Shown piece by piece: positions 55,043 through 63,744 of a stretch of DNA of 64,000 nt (positions are counted from its first letter, which is position 1; each line of letters opens with the position of its first letter). Origin of the DNA: Ignavibacteriaceae bacterium. GTDB lineage: Bacteria; Bacteroidota; Ignavibacteria; Ignavibacteriales; Ignavibacteriaceae. Below the pieces are notes generated by a model. It had not been told where the DNA came from. It worked only from the letters and a program-made list of their open reading frames with translations, and did no database searches. The position numbers were made by a program, and so were the translations under genes. The DNA is taken from contig WBUK01000002.1 of assembly GCA_008933765.1 (NCBI GenBank), positions 1 through 64,000 on the forward strand, read 5' to 3'.

Positions 55043-56095
55043 TTAAGAAATAAAAGAATATTCCGGAAATCTTTCGAGGAAGCCAACTTTTCCCTGAAGC
55101 CCACCGGTATGGCAGACTAAAACCCGGTCACTCTCGTTAAAATAGCCTTTGCGGGAAAGTTCCGAAACGGCAAAAAACACCTTACCGGTGTAAACGGGGT
55201 CGATTTTAATGGGGTAAATATTTTGAAACTCGGAAATAAAGTTTAACAGTTCCGGTTTAAACTTTGCATATCCCCCAAAGTGGTAGTCTTCAATCACCTT
55301 TAAGCGTTTAATCCCGGCGGAATTTTCATTTTCAAGAAAATTTTTAACAGAATCCATCACATAGCCGAAATCCTTCAAAACCGGAACTGAAAGCACCTGT
55401 AAACCATTCAACCCCATTTTATCGGCTGCCAGTAATATGCCCCCGACAGTGCCACCTGACCCGGTTGCTGTTACTATATGGGAAAAATCAGCAGCGTCTT
55501 GCGGCAACATTTCACCTGCGCCATAGAAACCTAAGTAGTTGCTGCCACCCTCGGGCACTGCATAAAAATCACCAAACAGCCGTTGAAGTTCTACAATATA
55601 ATCAGGTGAGTAACGCCGGCGATACTCTGAACGGGTTACAAAATGCAACTGCATTCCAAATTTTTCAGCCTCTCGCAAAGTAAAAGAAAGCACCAAAGGT
55701 CGCTCGCCCCTGATTACACCGATGGTTCTTATTCCAAGCAAGTAACCGGCTGCAGCAAGTGCGTGAATATGGTTTGAAAAAGCCCCTCCGAAGGAAAGGA
55801 TTGTCTCCTTTCCCTCATCAAGGCATTTTTTAATATTCGGTTTTAATTTATACCATTTATTTCCCTGCACAAGGGGATGATTCAACTCGAAGCGCTCAAC
55901 GGCAAAATTCCCGGTGGGGAAGAGAGAGCTTCGCAGAAGTGGGGTTCTCGGAATTTTAATCTGAGAACCCTGAAAATTAATCCGGAAATCCGGGGGAACC
56001 CGGGAACTCTGAAAACCCTTAGAACCCTGAAAAAACTCAGAGCCCTTAGAACCCTGAAAAAAGAGATCAATACCCGCGGACTTTATCTCTTTCAA
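55043..56095 (-). CDS. ACC deaminase/D-cysteine desulfhydrase-like PLP enzyme with repeat-derived N-terminus
   Basis: A 350-residue fold-type II PLP enzyme of the 1-aminocyclopropane-1-carboxylate deaminase/D-cysteine desulfhydrase group. The likely PLP lysine is K80 in VQGNKWYKLKPN. Other blocks are LSFGGAFSNHIHALAAAG, a phosphate-binding ATGSGGTVGGIL and a C-terminal VLVCHTGGLQGK. The first ~45 residues (with FFQGSKG twice) are translated from short DNA repeats and lie outside the normal domain. The ATG at 56095 overlaps the end of the S9 peptidase gene by 29 bases. No better start is visible. True activity cannot be told from sequence. Confidence 0.78.
   Translation of the reverse strand: MKEIKSAGIDLFFQGSKGSEFFQGSKGFQSSRVPPDFRINFQGSQIKIPRTPLLRSSLFPTGNFAVERFELNHPLVQGNKWYKLKPNIKKCLDEGKETILSFGGAFSNHIHALAAAGYLLGIRTIGVIRGERPLVLSFTLREAEKFGMQLHFVTRSEYRRRYSPDYIVELQRLFGDFYAVPEGGSNYLGFYGAGEMLPQDAADFSHIVTATGSGGTVGGILLAADKMGLNGLQVLSVPVLKDFGYVMDSVKNFLENENSAGIKRLKVIEDYHFGGYAKFKPELLNFISEFQNIYPIKIDPVYTGKVFFAVSELSRKGYFNESDRVLVCHTGGLQGKVGFLERFPEYSFIS
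55955..56075. repeat. 27-bp repeat in the PLP-enzyme N-terminus
   Basis: On the minus strand TTTTTTCAGGGTTCTAAGGG occurs twice in a 27-base period, encoding FFQGSKGSE and FFQGSKGFQ. A shorter copy (TTTTCAGGGTTCTCAG) follows, with GGGTTC/GGAACCC-like words between. Confidence 0.8.
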
Positions 56096-58952
56096 TTGCT
56101 TTCACGCCTTTTGTCATCCAATCCGGAGCAGCAGTTCCTTTCAGGTAATGGTCGAAGAACTGCATCATTCTTATGCTTAAATCTACACGGTTTCCCCAAC
56201 TTGTCTCCTTTAGGTTGTGAACATCGCCGGTATAGTTCAGAAGCCAGACGGGTTTACCCAAACGGCGCAAACCGGTGAAAAGCTCGATCCCTTGGTACCA
56301 CGGCACCGCATCATCTTTATCGTTCGACATTATCAGAAGTGGTGTGTTCACTCGGTCCAGATAGAATAATGGGCTGTTTTCGATGTATAATTCAAGTTTA
56401 TCCCACAATGAGGCGCCAATTCTGCTTTGCCCTTTTTCATACTGGAACTCGCGCACCAAGCCGGAGCCCCACCGGATACCGCCGTAAGCACTCGTCATGT
56501 TTGAAACGGGAGCCCCCGCCATAGCGGCTTTATAGAGGTTGGTTTGGGTGATTAAATATGCGGTTTGGTAGCCGCCCCAACTTTGCCCCTGCAAACCGAT
56601 TCTATCCCGGTCGATAAAGGGAAATTGGTCAATCATCTCTAAAGTACCGCCAACAATGCAGTTATAAGCGCTTTTTCCGGGAAATCCTTCCTGATAGACG
56701 ATATCGGGAATAAAAATCACATAATCGTTTCCCGCATAAAAACTTGGGTTGATAATCGAACGACTGGGGCCCGGTGTCCAATAGCGGTATCTGTTTTCGG
56801 AATATTTTTCGTAATAATAAACCAACATTGGGTATTTTTTTGAAACATCCAAATTATCGGGCACATACAGCAGACCTTCCAACGGCACCCCGTCGATACT
56901 GTGATATTTAACCAACTGTACATTTGCCCAGTAATAATCTTTCTGTTGCGGATTAATATCTGAAATTTTAACCGGTGTGCTGAAACCGTGAGAAAAATAA
57001 ACATCGGGGGATTCCGAAACTGATTCTCTGCTAAAGATTACATCGTTACTATTTTCAGCTTTCAGTATCCAGGTATAGAAATTCGGAGTTTTGATCAACT
57101 GAACGGTTTTCTTCTCTTTTGGAGAATAAGCCGCAAAACCGCTTTCTTTCGTCACTTTGTCGAAAATTCGGAAATAGATATCGTCATTTTTTGCAAACCA
57201 GGGCTTTTTTCTGTTCAAAATGAGGGCTCTGAACTCCGTTTTTGAATTGGCGCCGTTTGTTATATTAATCGGTTTGTTTTTTCCGTTTGCATCCGCTAAC
57301 CAGACATCAAACTGCGAGTAAATCAGCACTTCAGAATCATCTTCGGACCATCCGCCGATACCATAAGCACCGGGAAGAGCCGGCACATCATTTTCAACAT
57401 CCCAAATTGGGGCATCAATTCCATTTGAAATTTGGTTCTTTTGGTTTGTGTTGTTATTCCACGAATACCATGTGGAATCATTTACATCGTACCAAACAAT
57501 AAAATTGCCGTGCGGCGAAATGTTTTTATATTGCGAATTTTTCTGAGCTACAAGCGTTCTTTTTCCCGTTCTCATATCAACAGAATAGATATCGGAATAA
57601 AAATCTTCCCATGAGCCAAGTTGCTGATAGCCGATTGAAGAGGTGCCCATTGCAAAGTTGTTATCCGTTAAAGTTGAATAACTCACCGATTCAATCAAAG
57701 AATCTGTTAATTGAACTGCATTTTTCTGATCAAAATCATAAACAAAGAGAAAAGTTTTCTTCTTTTCTTTGTTTAATTCCACATTTTGCTGAGTTTGAAG
57801 AATCGGGTCGTGCCAGCTCCAAACCTCAACATTTGGTTTTTCTTCATCCAGAAGGGTTTCATCGGGTTCTTTTTCAAGGGCTTTGGCAACCCCATAGAAC
57901 AACCTTCTGCCTGATTCCGAAAAATTAAGATCGTAGTTTTGCGAAACTCGCATGCCCGGGGGAAGTGAAGCGCTGACTGAATCAATCAGAACGGTAGGTT
58001 CAGTTTTACCTTTTTCCAACAAGTAAAGGTTAAAATTTTTAGCATTCTCTAAGGTATCAGAAGAGAACAAAAATGCTAATTTCTTTCCGTCATCCGAAAG
58101 CACAAGAGACTTTACAACACCATTCAGTTTAAGTGTATCTGAAGAAAGTGAGTGAACATTCACCCTTACCACATAGCTTATATCAACTGAATCATCCACA
58201 AATGAAATGAAGGCAAAATTAAGACCATCTTTGGCGCAGGTGTAGCTTTCCACATTTTCATAGTGAAGTTCCTTTCCTGTCAGTGGGTTAGCAACAACGA
58301 ATTTGGTGCCCTCTTTTTTTCCTTTTGATGCCGGTTTTTCGTCTGTTTTGGCTTTAATTGAAGTGTCGGGTACAGCACCGGAAGGCTCAGTTTTTACCAA
58401 CGAAGAATCGGGTGAAATTTGGCTTGAATCAGGTGCCGAGGTTGAATCTTTTGATTTATCTTCTTTTTTCTCAGGCTTTTCTTTATCAAAGAGATAAGCA
58501 AACCAGCCGGTTGACTGCTCAGGAAGCTGAAATGACTTAATGTTCGAAAATTTTTGGAAAGTTTCTGCCTCAGTCAGATAAATCACCAAAGAATCTTTTG
58601 GCAAATCATCTTTTTTAACCTTTTTTAGGTTAGCAGATTTCAGTGTGTCGAAACCGGGTTTTATAAGTGCCACTACATACTCGCCACCAGCGGATATCTT
58701 TGCACCTTTCCCGCGGGGAATTGTAATCGTTTTTCCCGCGTCCTTATCAAATATATTTAGCGTGCCGTCTTTTCGGAAAGAGTTTACTTCGAAAAGAATG
58801 AATTTTCCATCTTTCGAAATTTGAGGTGCTTCTATTCTCTTCCAAAGATCGTACATGTTGTGGTCAGGATGTTTTTTTCCCTGTGCAAACGCTACGGTTG
58901 AAAGAAAGAGAATAAAAAATAACACCGGTTGGAATTGATATTTTCGGTTCAC
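56067..58952 (-). CDS. S9 family prolyl-oligopeptidase-like peptidase, secreted
   Basis: A 961-residue exported serine peptidase of the S9 (DPP4/prolyl oligopeptidase) group. The signal peptide ends VAFAQ (residue 24). The N-terminal half forms a beta-propeller and includes a Pro/Ser/Lys-rich insert (~165-215). The C-terminal alpha/beta-hydrolase has nucleophile S791 in LQGQSWGGYQ, the aspartate in MSNDKDDAVPW and the histidine in GDVHNLKE. It probably works in peptide uptake in the periplasm or at the surface. The downstream PLP-enzyme gene overlaps its 3' end by 29 bases. Confidence 0.9.
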   Translation of the reverse strand: MNRKYQFQPVLFFILFLSTVAFAQGKKHPDHNMYDLWKRIEAPQISKDGKFILFEVNSFRKDGTLNIFDKDAGKTITIPRGKGAKISAGGEYVVALIKPGFDTLKSANLKKVKKDDLPKDSLVIYLTEAETFQKFSNIKSFQLPEQSTGWFAYLFDKEKPEKKEDKSKDSTSAPDSSQISPDSSLVKTEPSGAVPDTSIKAKTDEKPASKGKKEGTKFVVANPLTGKELHYENVESYTCAKDGLNFAFISFVDDSVDISYVVRVNVHSLSSDTLKLNGVVKSLVLSDDGKKLAFLFSSDTLENAKNFNLYLLEKGKTEPTVLIDSVSASLPPGMRVSQNYDLNFSESGRRLFYGVAKALEKEPDETLLDEEKPNVEVWSWHDPILQTQQNVELNKEKKKTFLFVYDFDQKNAVQLTDSLIESVSYSTLTDNNFAMGTSSIGYQQLGSWEDFYSDIYSVDMRTGKRTLVAQKNSQYKNISPHGNFIVWYDVNDSTWYSWNNNTNQKNQISNGIDAPIWDVENDVPALPGAYGIGGWSEDDSEVLIYSQFDVWLADANGKNKPINITNGANSKTEFRALILNRKKPWFAKNDDIYFRIFDKVTKESGFAAYSPKEKKTVQLIKTPNFYTWILKAENSNDVIFSRESVSESPDVYFSHGFSTPVKISDINPQQKDYYWANVQLVKYHSIDGVPLEGLLYVPDNLDVSKKYPMLVYYYEKYSENRYRYWTPGPSRSIINPSFYAGNDYVIFIPDIVYQEGFPGKSAYNCIVGGTLEMIDQFPFIDRDRIGLQGQSWGGYQTAYLITQTNLYKAAMAGAPVSNMTSAYGGIRWGSGLVREFQYEKGQSRIGASLWDKLELYIENSPLFYLDRVNTPLLIMSNDKDDAVPWYQGIELFTGLRRLGKPVWLLNYTGDVHNLKETSWGNRVDLSIRMMQFFDHYLKGTAAPDWMTKGVKAIERDKVRGY

Positions 58953-59174
58953 AATATTACCTGAGAATTGATGATACAGATTTGTTAAAATAGTAAAAGT
59001 CTAATTTAAGGTTTTTCTTCGGAAATCGGGTAAGAAAATGAAGTGAATTTGGCGCCGTTTCATAGAAGTGGGTATGGAGCGCTCTTCAAACATAGACTTT
59101 AAACCAATTACACAAATTTTTTACGCTCTTATGTTTACCGGGTGGGATGTTCCAAAAGTTACCCTTAGGGGTGT

Positions 59175-59642
59175 TCAAATTAGATCCACCACTTTTGCTT
59201 CAATTGTTTTTACGAGGGAAGTTGGTTCTAAAATGATCTGGGTTCCGCGTTCACCGGCACTTACAGAAATTTGATCAAACAAAAAAGCTGTTTCATCAAT
59301 AAAACTTGGGTAATGTTTTTTCATTCCGATGGGGGAGCAGCCTCCGCGAATGTAGCCGGTTAGGTCAAAAAGCTCTTTAACCTTAACCATTTCAACTCTT
59401 TTGGAGCCGGAGGATTTTGCGGCTTTTTTCAAATCAAGTTCATAAGGTCCGGGGATTATAAACACGAAAATCTTATTCGCTTCATTTCGGGCAACCAAGG
59501 TTTTGAAGACAGTGTCGGGGTCCAAACCCACCTTTTTTGCAACTGAAACGGCATCTAATTCTTCTTCGGAAACGGGGTAAGAAATGGTGTTAAATTTGAC
59601 GCCCATACGCTCCAACAAACGAATTGCATTGGTTTTAGACAT
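59175..59642 (-). CDS. ybaK: YbaK/EbsC-type aminoacyl-tRNA deacylase
   Basis: YbaK hydrolyses Cys-tRNA(Pro) made in error by prolyl-tRNA synthetase. I chose ATG 59642 (MSKTNAIRLLERMGVKFNTI), which gives the family's start and 155 residues; a longer frame to 59702 is hydrophobic non-family sequence. Motifs are GLDPDTVFKTLVARN with the conserved lysine, KKAAKSSGSKRVEMV, and GYIRGGCSPIGMKKHYP. It is a single-gene unit. The 222-base spacer between it and the S9 gene shows nothing clear. Confidence 0.92.
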   Translation of the reverse strand: MSKTNAIRLLERMGVKFNTISYPVSEEELDAVSVAKKVGLDPDTVFKTLVARNEANKIFVFIIPGPYELDLKKAAKSSGSKRVEMVKVKELFDLTGYIRGGCSPIGMKKHYPSFIDETAFLFDQISVSAGERGTQIILEPTSLVKTIEAKVVDLI

Positions 59643-59766
59643 AGCTCTGTAAAAATAAACAAAAAAATGATTTAAAAAATGTTCCCAAAAATTAAAGCAC
59701 AAAATAACAAAAAGTGGAGCGAATTGAATTAATTCGGATATAAATTGTGTTTCCTTTGTAGTAAAC

Positions 59767-59927
59767 GGAACAATTCATTATAACAATCGGAACAATCCTA
59801 TTCAAAAAACGAAACAATCCTTTTTAACAAACGGGACAACCCAATGAAACAATCGGAACAATCCCATTAAGCAAATAGAACACTTCATTGCAACAAACAG
59901 AACACCCCTATGAAACAAACGGAGCAA
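59767..59927. repeat. 22-bp tandem repeat array, about seven units
   Basis: Units start at 59767, 59789, 59811, 59833, 59855, 59878 and 59900, with a partial at 59921. The consensus is near GGAACAATCC plus ATTGAAACAAAC. Period 21-23 bases; units are diverged. Confidence 0.88.
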
Positions 59928-59969
59928 CAAAAGTGTACAAAGTCAAACAAATGAGATGTTTTTATCTTG

Positions 59970-59997
59970 TTTGCACAGCGGGATTTTCGTATCTTGG
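59970..59997 (+). promoter_or_regulatory. Probable promoter of the lipoprotein/T9SS-cargo pair
   Basis: TTTG at 59970-59973 and TATCTTGG at 59990-59997 (one base off TAnnTTTG) are separated by 16 bases. The ATG lies 64 bases downstream, preceded by AAAGGAGACC. Confidence 0.4.
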
Positions 59998-60061
59998 TTA
60001 GTTCATTCCGCATTTTTAAAAAAACATAATTTAACTCATTTCTGTCTAAAAGGAGACCCTA

Positions 60062-60631
60062 ATGAAACTAATTTCTCTGAGACTAATAGCCCTGTTCTTT
60101 ATAGCTGTAATGTTTGCAGGTTGTCTCACTGTTGATAAAAAAGAATATTCCTACAAACTAAACTCAGACGGTTCAGGTGAAGGATGGATTAAGTTTTACA
60201 ATATCCAATCATCAAGCAGCGATGAAGAAGATGCAACATTGAAAGATTTTGCTGAACTGATTGATGATTATGTTAAAGGTTCTAAATTTGAAGAAGATAA
60301 CCCTGCGCTTCAAGTTACTTCGAAAGAAGTGTTTGAAGAAGGCGGCAAATTGAACGCTTTGGTTAAATTTAAATTTAGCGACATTTCCAACATCAATTTC
60401 CTGTATGACGCAAAATGTAAGTGTGCCCCTATTTACTATTCAATGGCCGGATCATTTAGTGAATCTTATGAATCTTCAAATGGTGAATACCTTGGAGAAA
60501 CCAAAAGTATTCAAGTGATTAAATGGCCCGGGGACACGAAAGAATTTAAATTCACTACAACAGTTAATTCTGACGAAAAGGCTACAAGTCTTCTTAATCA
60601 ATATAAAGCCTGGAAAGCCGACCAGAAATAG
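60062..60631 (+). CDS. Lipoprotein of unknown function
   Basis: A 189-residue predicted lipoprotein with signal MKLISLRLIALFFIAVMFAG and lipobox ending FAGC (C21). The mature part starts LTVDKKEYSYKLNSDGSGEG, a strand pair also seen in proteins annotated only as hypothetical. A short acidic/Ser region (SSSSDEEDATLKDF) and further strands follow. Two cysteines (CKCAP) lie near residue 120. It is 29 bases upstream of the large sorting-domain protein and likely on the same transcript. No family assigned. Confidence 0.65.
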   Translation: MKLISLRLIALFFIAVMFAGCLTVDKKEYSYKLNSDGSGEGWIKFYNIQSSSSDEEDATLKDFAELIDDYVKGSKFEEDNPALQVTSKEVFEEGGKLNALVKFKFSDISNINFLYDAKCKCAPIYYSMAGSFSESYESSNGEYLGETKSIQVIKWPGDTKEFKFTTTVNSDEKATSLLNQYKAWKADQK

Positions 60632-60660
60632 AATTTTCTAAAAACTTGGAGGAAGGTAGA

Positions 60661-63570
60661 ATGTTAAGGAACATCGTTTTTTCCGTAGTAATACTATTTA
60701 CTACAACTGCCTTAATCGCACAAAGCTATTCGGGGCCTGCTGCAGGTTCAAAAACCGGCGGTGTACTTGTTACTACCGATAGCTATGGAATGGTACCCAC
60801 CGGAGTGCCACCAAAGCCGGAAACCATTAAAAACAAGTTCAGCTACAAACCTGAACCTGTTTATATTGAGGCTTATCAAGGCATGTACGATCCGATGAAA
60901 TTTTATTTCGAGGATAAAAATGCCGGCGTTGAAAGCATTGATACTACTCATGCTGTATTGACTAAAAATTTCCAAGGGTTAACTCAAACCAACTCGATTC
61001 CCCCCGACCCCTATGTGGCGGTTGGTGCAGGGTACATCGTGGCTCAGGTGAACAGTGATTTTGGAATTTTTGACATGAACGGTAACCTGATTAAAAGAAT
61101 TAATGCCGACCAGTGGTTTGGAACAACAATCCAAAATCCCGGTGCATTTGACCCAAAAATCTTCTACGATCATTACGATAAAAGATGGGTTCAGGTGTGG
61201 TTGGATCAAAGAGATAGCCCGGCACGCGGCTTCCTTCTTTTCTCGGTTTCAGAAGATTCTATTCCATTAGGAAGGTGGTATAATTTCGCAATCCCCACTG
61301 ATGTGAATGGTAACGCTCCTTCCGGTAGTTGGATGGATTATCAGGGGGTTGGGTTTGATGATGATTGTATTTACATCACAGGAAGTCAATTTACTTTTTC
61401 TTCCACTTTCCAATATTCAAAAATCAGAATATTTCCGAAAGCACCATTTTACTCAAACGATGTGAATGCTACAATTACCTGGAACGACCTTTACGATATC
61501 AAATATCCTTCACCTGGTCCCACAAACCAAAGGATATTTCACTTGAGGCCCACGGTATCATATACCCACGATCCTTCAAAATACTACTTTTTGTATGTGC
61601 CCGGTGGCTCAAATTTTATGGCACTCTACTGGGTAGAAAACCCATTGACAGCTCCTGTTTTGAAAGGTACTACCGTTCCGACGATGTCATATCAAAGTCC
61701 GCCGAATGCTAATCAGCTTGGCGGAGGGTCGCCTGCATTATCCGTAAACGACGGTGAATTACAGTTCGAGCCAATATTCCGCGATGGCTATATATGGGCA
61801 ATGCACTCGATTAAAAATCCTTCATCTGCGGCTAACTCTGCTTTACACTATGTAAAGATTAACACGACGAGCAAAACACTGGAAGAACAGGCGGTTCTGG
61901 GTGCACCGGGATACTGGTATTTCTTCCCGGCTTTGGCTGTGGATAAATATCAGAATGTGGCGGCTACCTTTGCACGATCTGCAAATACTGAGTATGTCGG
62001 TGCTTTTTACTCTTCCAAAGCGGTGGGTGAAACGGGTTTCGAATACAGTGCGCCTCTTCAAACCGGCAAAGCTAATTATGTGAAAACATTCGGCACCACA
62101 AGAAACCGCTGGGGCGATTATATGGGCATTTGGTTAGACCCACGGACGGAGACTGAATTTGTGCTTTTTACTGAATATGCTTCAGCATTAAACACATGGA
62201 GTACATGGGCAGGTATTCTTAGAGTTGAACCGTACGACGGAACTGTTGCCTTTATTGATAAAACCGCACTGAATTTTGGTGAGGTCGAAAGGCAAACAAC
62301 AAGTCATACGGAAACTTTCACAATAACCAGCTTTGGAACCGATCCGTTGGTTATCACCGATATGCACTTCAATACGAACAACTTTAGAATCAATACGACG
62401 ATTTCGTATCCCTTCACTCTGGACCCGAACAGAGCGATGGATATTGAACTGACTGCTGTTCCTGAAGATTTGGGAGTAATCAGTGATACCTTAGTGGTTG
62501 TTTCAAACAATAACGAAGTGCTTCAGGTACCTCTTACCTTAACCGGTTACGATATCATTCCTACGGAAGAAAAAGCAATGTTTGCTCTTTCCGGTGGTAA
62601 TGCTGATAATAAATTGTTCTATCTCCGAACAGGAAATGGCGTGCCCACAGAAATAGGGGCAACAAACATTAACTCTATGCTTAGCATTGCAGTTAACCCT
62701 AAAACAAAAGTAATTTACGGGTTAAGAAACGCAAATCCGATGGAAATAGTAAGAGTTAATTCGAGCGGAGGAGATGCGCACACGCTCTTCAAAGCTTCGG
62801 TAACTGAGTTGACTTCAATTGCTTTTGATACTTCAGGAAACCTGTATGCTTCAGCAAAAAATGGTAAAATTTTTGCTGTTAGTTTAACAGACTCATCCAT
62901 GGTTGAAAAAGTTACTTCCCAGGCAGCAACTCAATCGATTGCGTTTCACCCGCAAACGAATGAGCTTTACGCATCGCTGTTCAGAGCTATTGGTTCGCCT
63001 AAAGATGTAATTTTTAAGATTAATCTTACCAACGGCGATACCACAAAATTGGGTCAAACCGGTTTCGGAGTTGTTACAACTGATTTAGAGTTCGACGATC
63101 AGGGTATATTATATGGTTTGAAAGCTGCTACAAATCAACCGGCAGATTTGGTTACTTTAAACCTGAATACAGGTGCCGGTACAGTTGTTGGTTCAACAGG
63201 AGTTGTAGGTATGGTTTCTCTGTCGTTTAACTATAACGGAACTGTTACCGATGTTAAAACTCCGACAACGCTTCCCGTTGCGTTTTCATTAGGGCAGAAT
63301 TACCCGAATCCTTTCAACCCAATCACAAAGATTGACTACAGCCTGCCTCAAGCGGCGAATGTGAAAATCACAGTTTACAACCTGCTTGGCGAAGTGGTTA
63401 AAGTCCTTTTTGATGGTTTTAACGAAGCGGGTACATATTCCACTTATTGGAATGCGGATGATGCCGGCGGTCAGAAACTCACCAGCGGAATTTATTTCTA
63501 TGAACTGAAAGCGACTACTTTGAGTGAGCAGCATTTCAGCGATATTAAGAAAATGATACTGCTTAAATGA
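60661..63570 (+). CDS. Large T9SS-secreted protein with choice-of-anchor and sorting domains
   Basis: A secreted protein of 969 residues. I chose ATG 60661 behind a GGAGGAAGG site; an in-frame TTG at 60646 lies in the ribosome site itself. The signal peptide ends LIAQ (residue 20). A long N-terminal region of propeller-like sequence (residues ~75-530) is followed by a choice-of-anchor D-type Ig domain (LNFGEVERQTTSHTETFTIT, ~540-640). A second propeller-like section follows (~650-880). The end is a type A sorting domain: NYPNPFNPITKIDYSLP, then ITVYNLLGEVV and SGIYFYEL. Export through PorU/PorV is expected. Its activity is unknown. Confidence 0.85.
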   Translation: MLRNIVFSVVILFTTTALIAQSYSGPAAGSKTGGVLVTTDSYGMVPTGVPPKPETIKNKFSYKPEPVYIEAYQGMYDPMKFYFEDKNAGVESIDTTHAVLTKNFQGLTQTNSIPPDPYVAVGAGYIVAQVNSDFGIFDMNGNLIKRINADQWFGTTIQNPGAFDPKIFYDHYDKRWVQVWLDQRDSPARGFLLFSVSEDSIPLGRWYNFAIPTDVNGNAPSGSWMDYQGVGFDDDCIYITGSQFTFSSTFQYSKIRIFPKAPFYSNDVNATITWNDLYDIKYPSPGPTNQRIFHLRPTVSYTHDPSKYYFLYVPGGSNFMALYWVENPLTAPVLKGTTVPTMSYQSPPNANQLGGGSPALSVNDGELQFEPIFRDGYIWAMHSIKNPSSAANSALHYVKINTTSKTLEEQAVLGAPGYWYFFPALAVDKYQNVAATFARSANTEYVGAFYSSKAVGETGFEYSAPLQTGKANYVKTFGTTRNRWGDYMGIWLDPRTETEFVLFTEYASALNTWSTWAGILRVEPYDGTVAFIDKTALNFGEVERQTTSHTETFTITSFGTDPLVITDMHFNTNNFRINTTISYPFTLDPNRAMDIELTAVPEDLGVISDTLVVVSNNNEVLQVPLTLTGYDIIPTEEKAMFALSGGNADNKLFYLRTGNGVPTEIGATNINSMLSIAVNPKTKVIYGLRNANPMEIVRVNSSGGDAHTLFKASVTELTSIAFDTSGNLYASAKNGKIFAVSLTDSSMVEKVTSQAATQSIAFHPQTNELYASLFRAIGSPKDVIFKINLTNGDTTKLGQTGFGVVTTDLEFDDQGILYGLKAATNQPADLVTLNLNTGAGTVVGSTGVVGMVSLSFNYNGTVTDVKTPTTLPVAFSLGQNYPNPFNPITKIDYSLPQAANVKITVYNLLGEVVKVLFDGFNEAGTYSTYWNADDAGGQKLTSGIYFYELKATTLSEQHFSDIKKMILLK

Positions 63571-63584
63571 TATAACCCGTTTTT

Positions 63585-63622
63585 AAGCCCGTGAAATCAT
63601 CTTTCACGGGCTTTTTTTTTGT
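63585..63622 (+). terminator. Rho-independent terminator after the T9SS cargo gene
   Basis: AAGCCCGTGAAA (63585-63596) pairs with TTTCACGGGCTT (63602-63613) around a five-base loop, followed by a run of T. It is 14 bases after the stop and is the strongest hairpin seen in the window. Confidence 0.93.
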
Positions 63623-63744
63623 GTATTCTTGATTATTATCTGCTGAAATTTCAAATAAAAATGTTATATTTAGTTTTTAAACAAGATATTTAATGAACAC
63701 GAAATAAATTTTAACCGACAATTTAATTTACTATTTGGCATTTT

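Larger units (their letters stand above)
59643..60061. other. Spacer between ybaK and the lipoprotein gene
   Basis: About 420 bases without a gene. It holds a 22-bp tandem array (59767-59927) and a likely promoter for the lipoprotein gene (59970-59997). An isolated AGTGTACA, equal to one arm of the lexA operator, occurs at 59932-59939. Confidence 0.6.

Noticed and set aside
59068-59274. 68-codon plus-strand frame overlapping the ybaK 3' end
   Set aside because: Mostly antisense to ybaK, no family motif.
59643-59702. Upstream extension of ybaK to 59702
   Set aside because: Adds 20 hydrophobic residues not seen in the family; ATG 59642 gives the normal start.
59932-59939. AGTGTACA, equal to one arm of the lexA operator, upstream of the lipoprotein gene
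   Set aside because: No second arm at the right distance, so not called as an operator.
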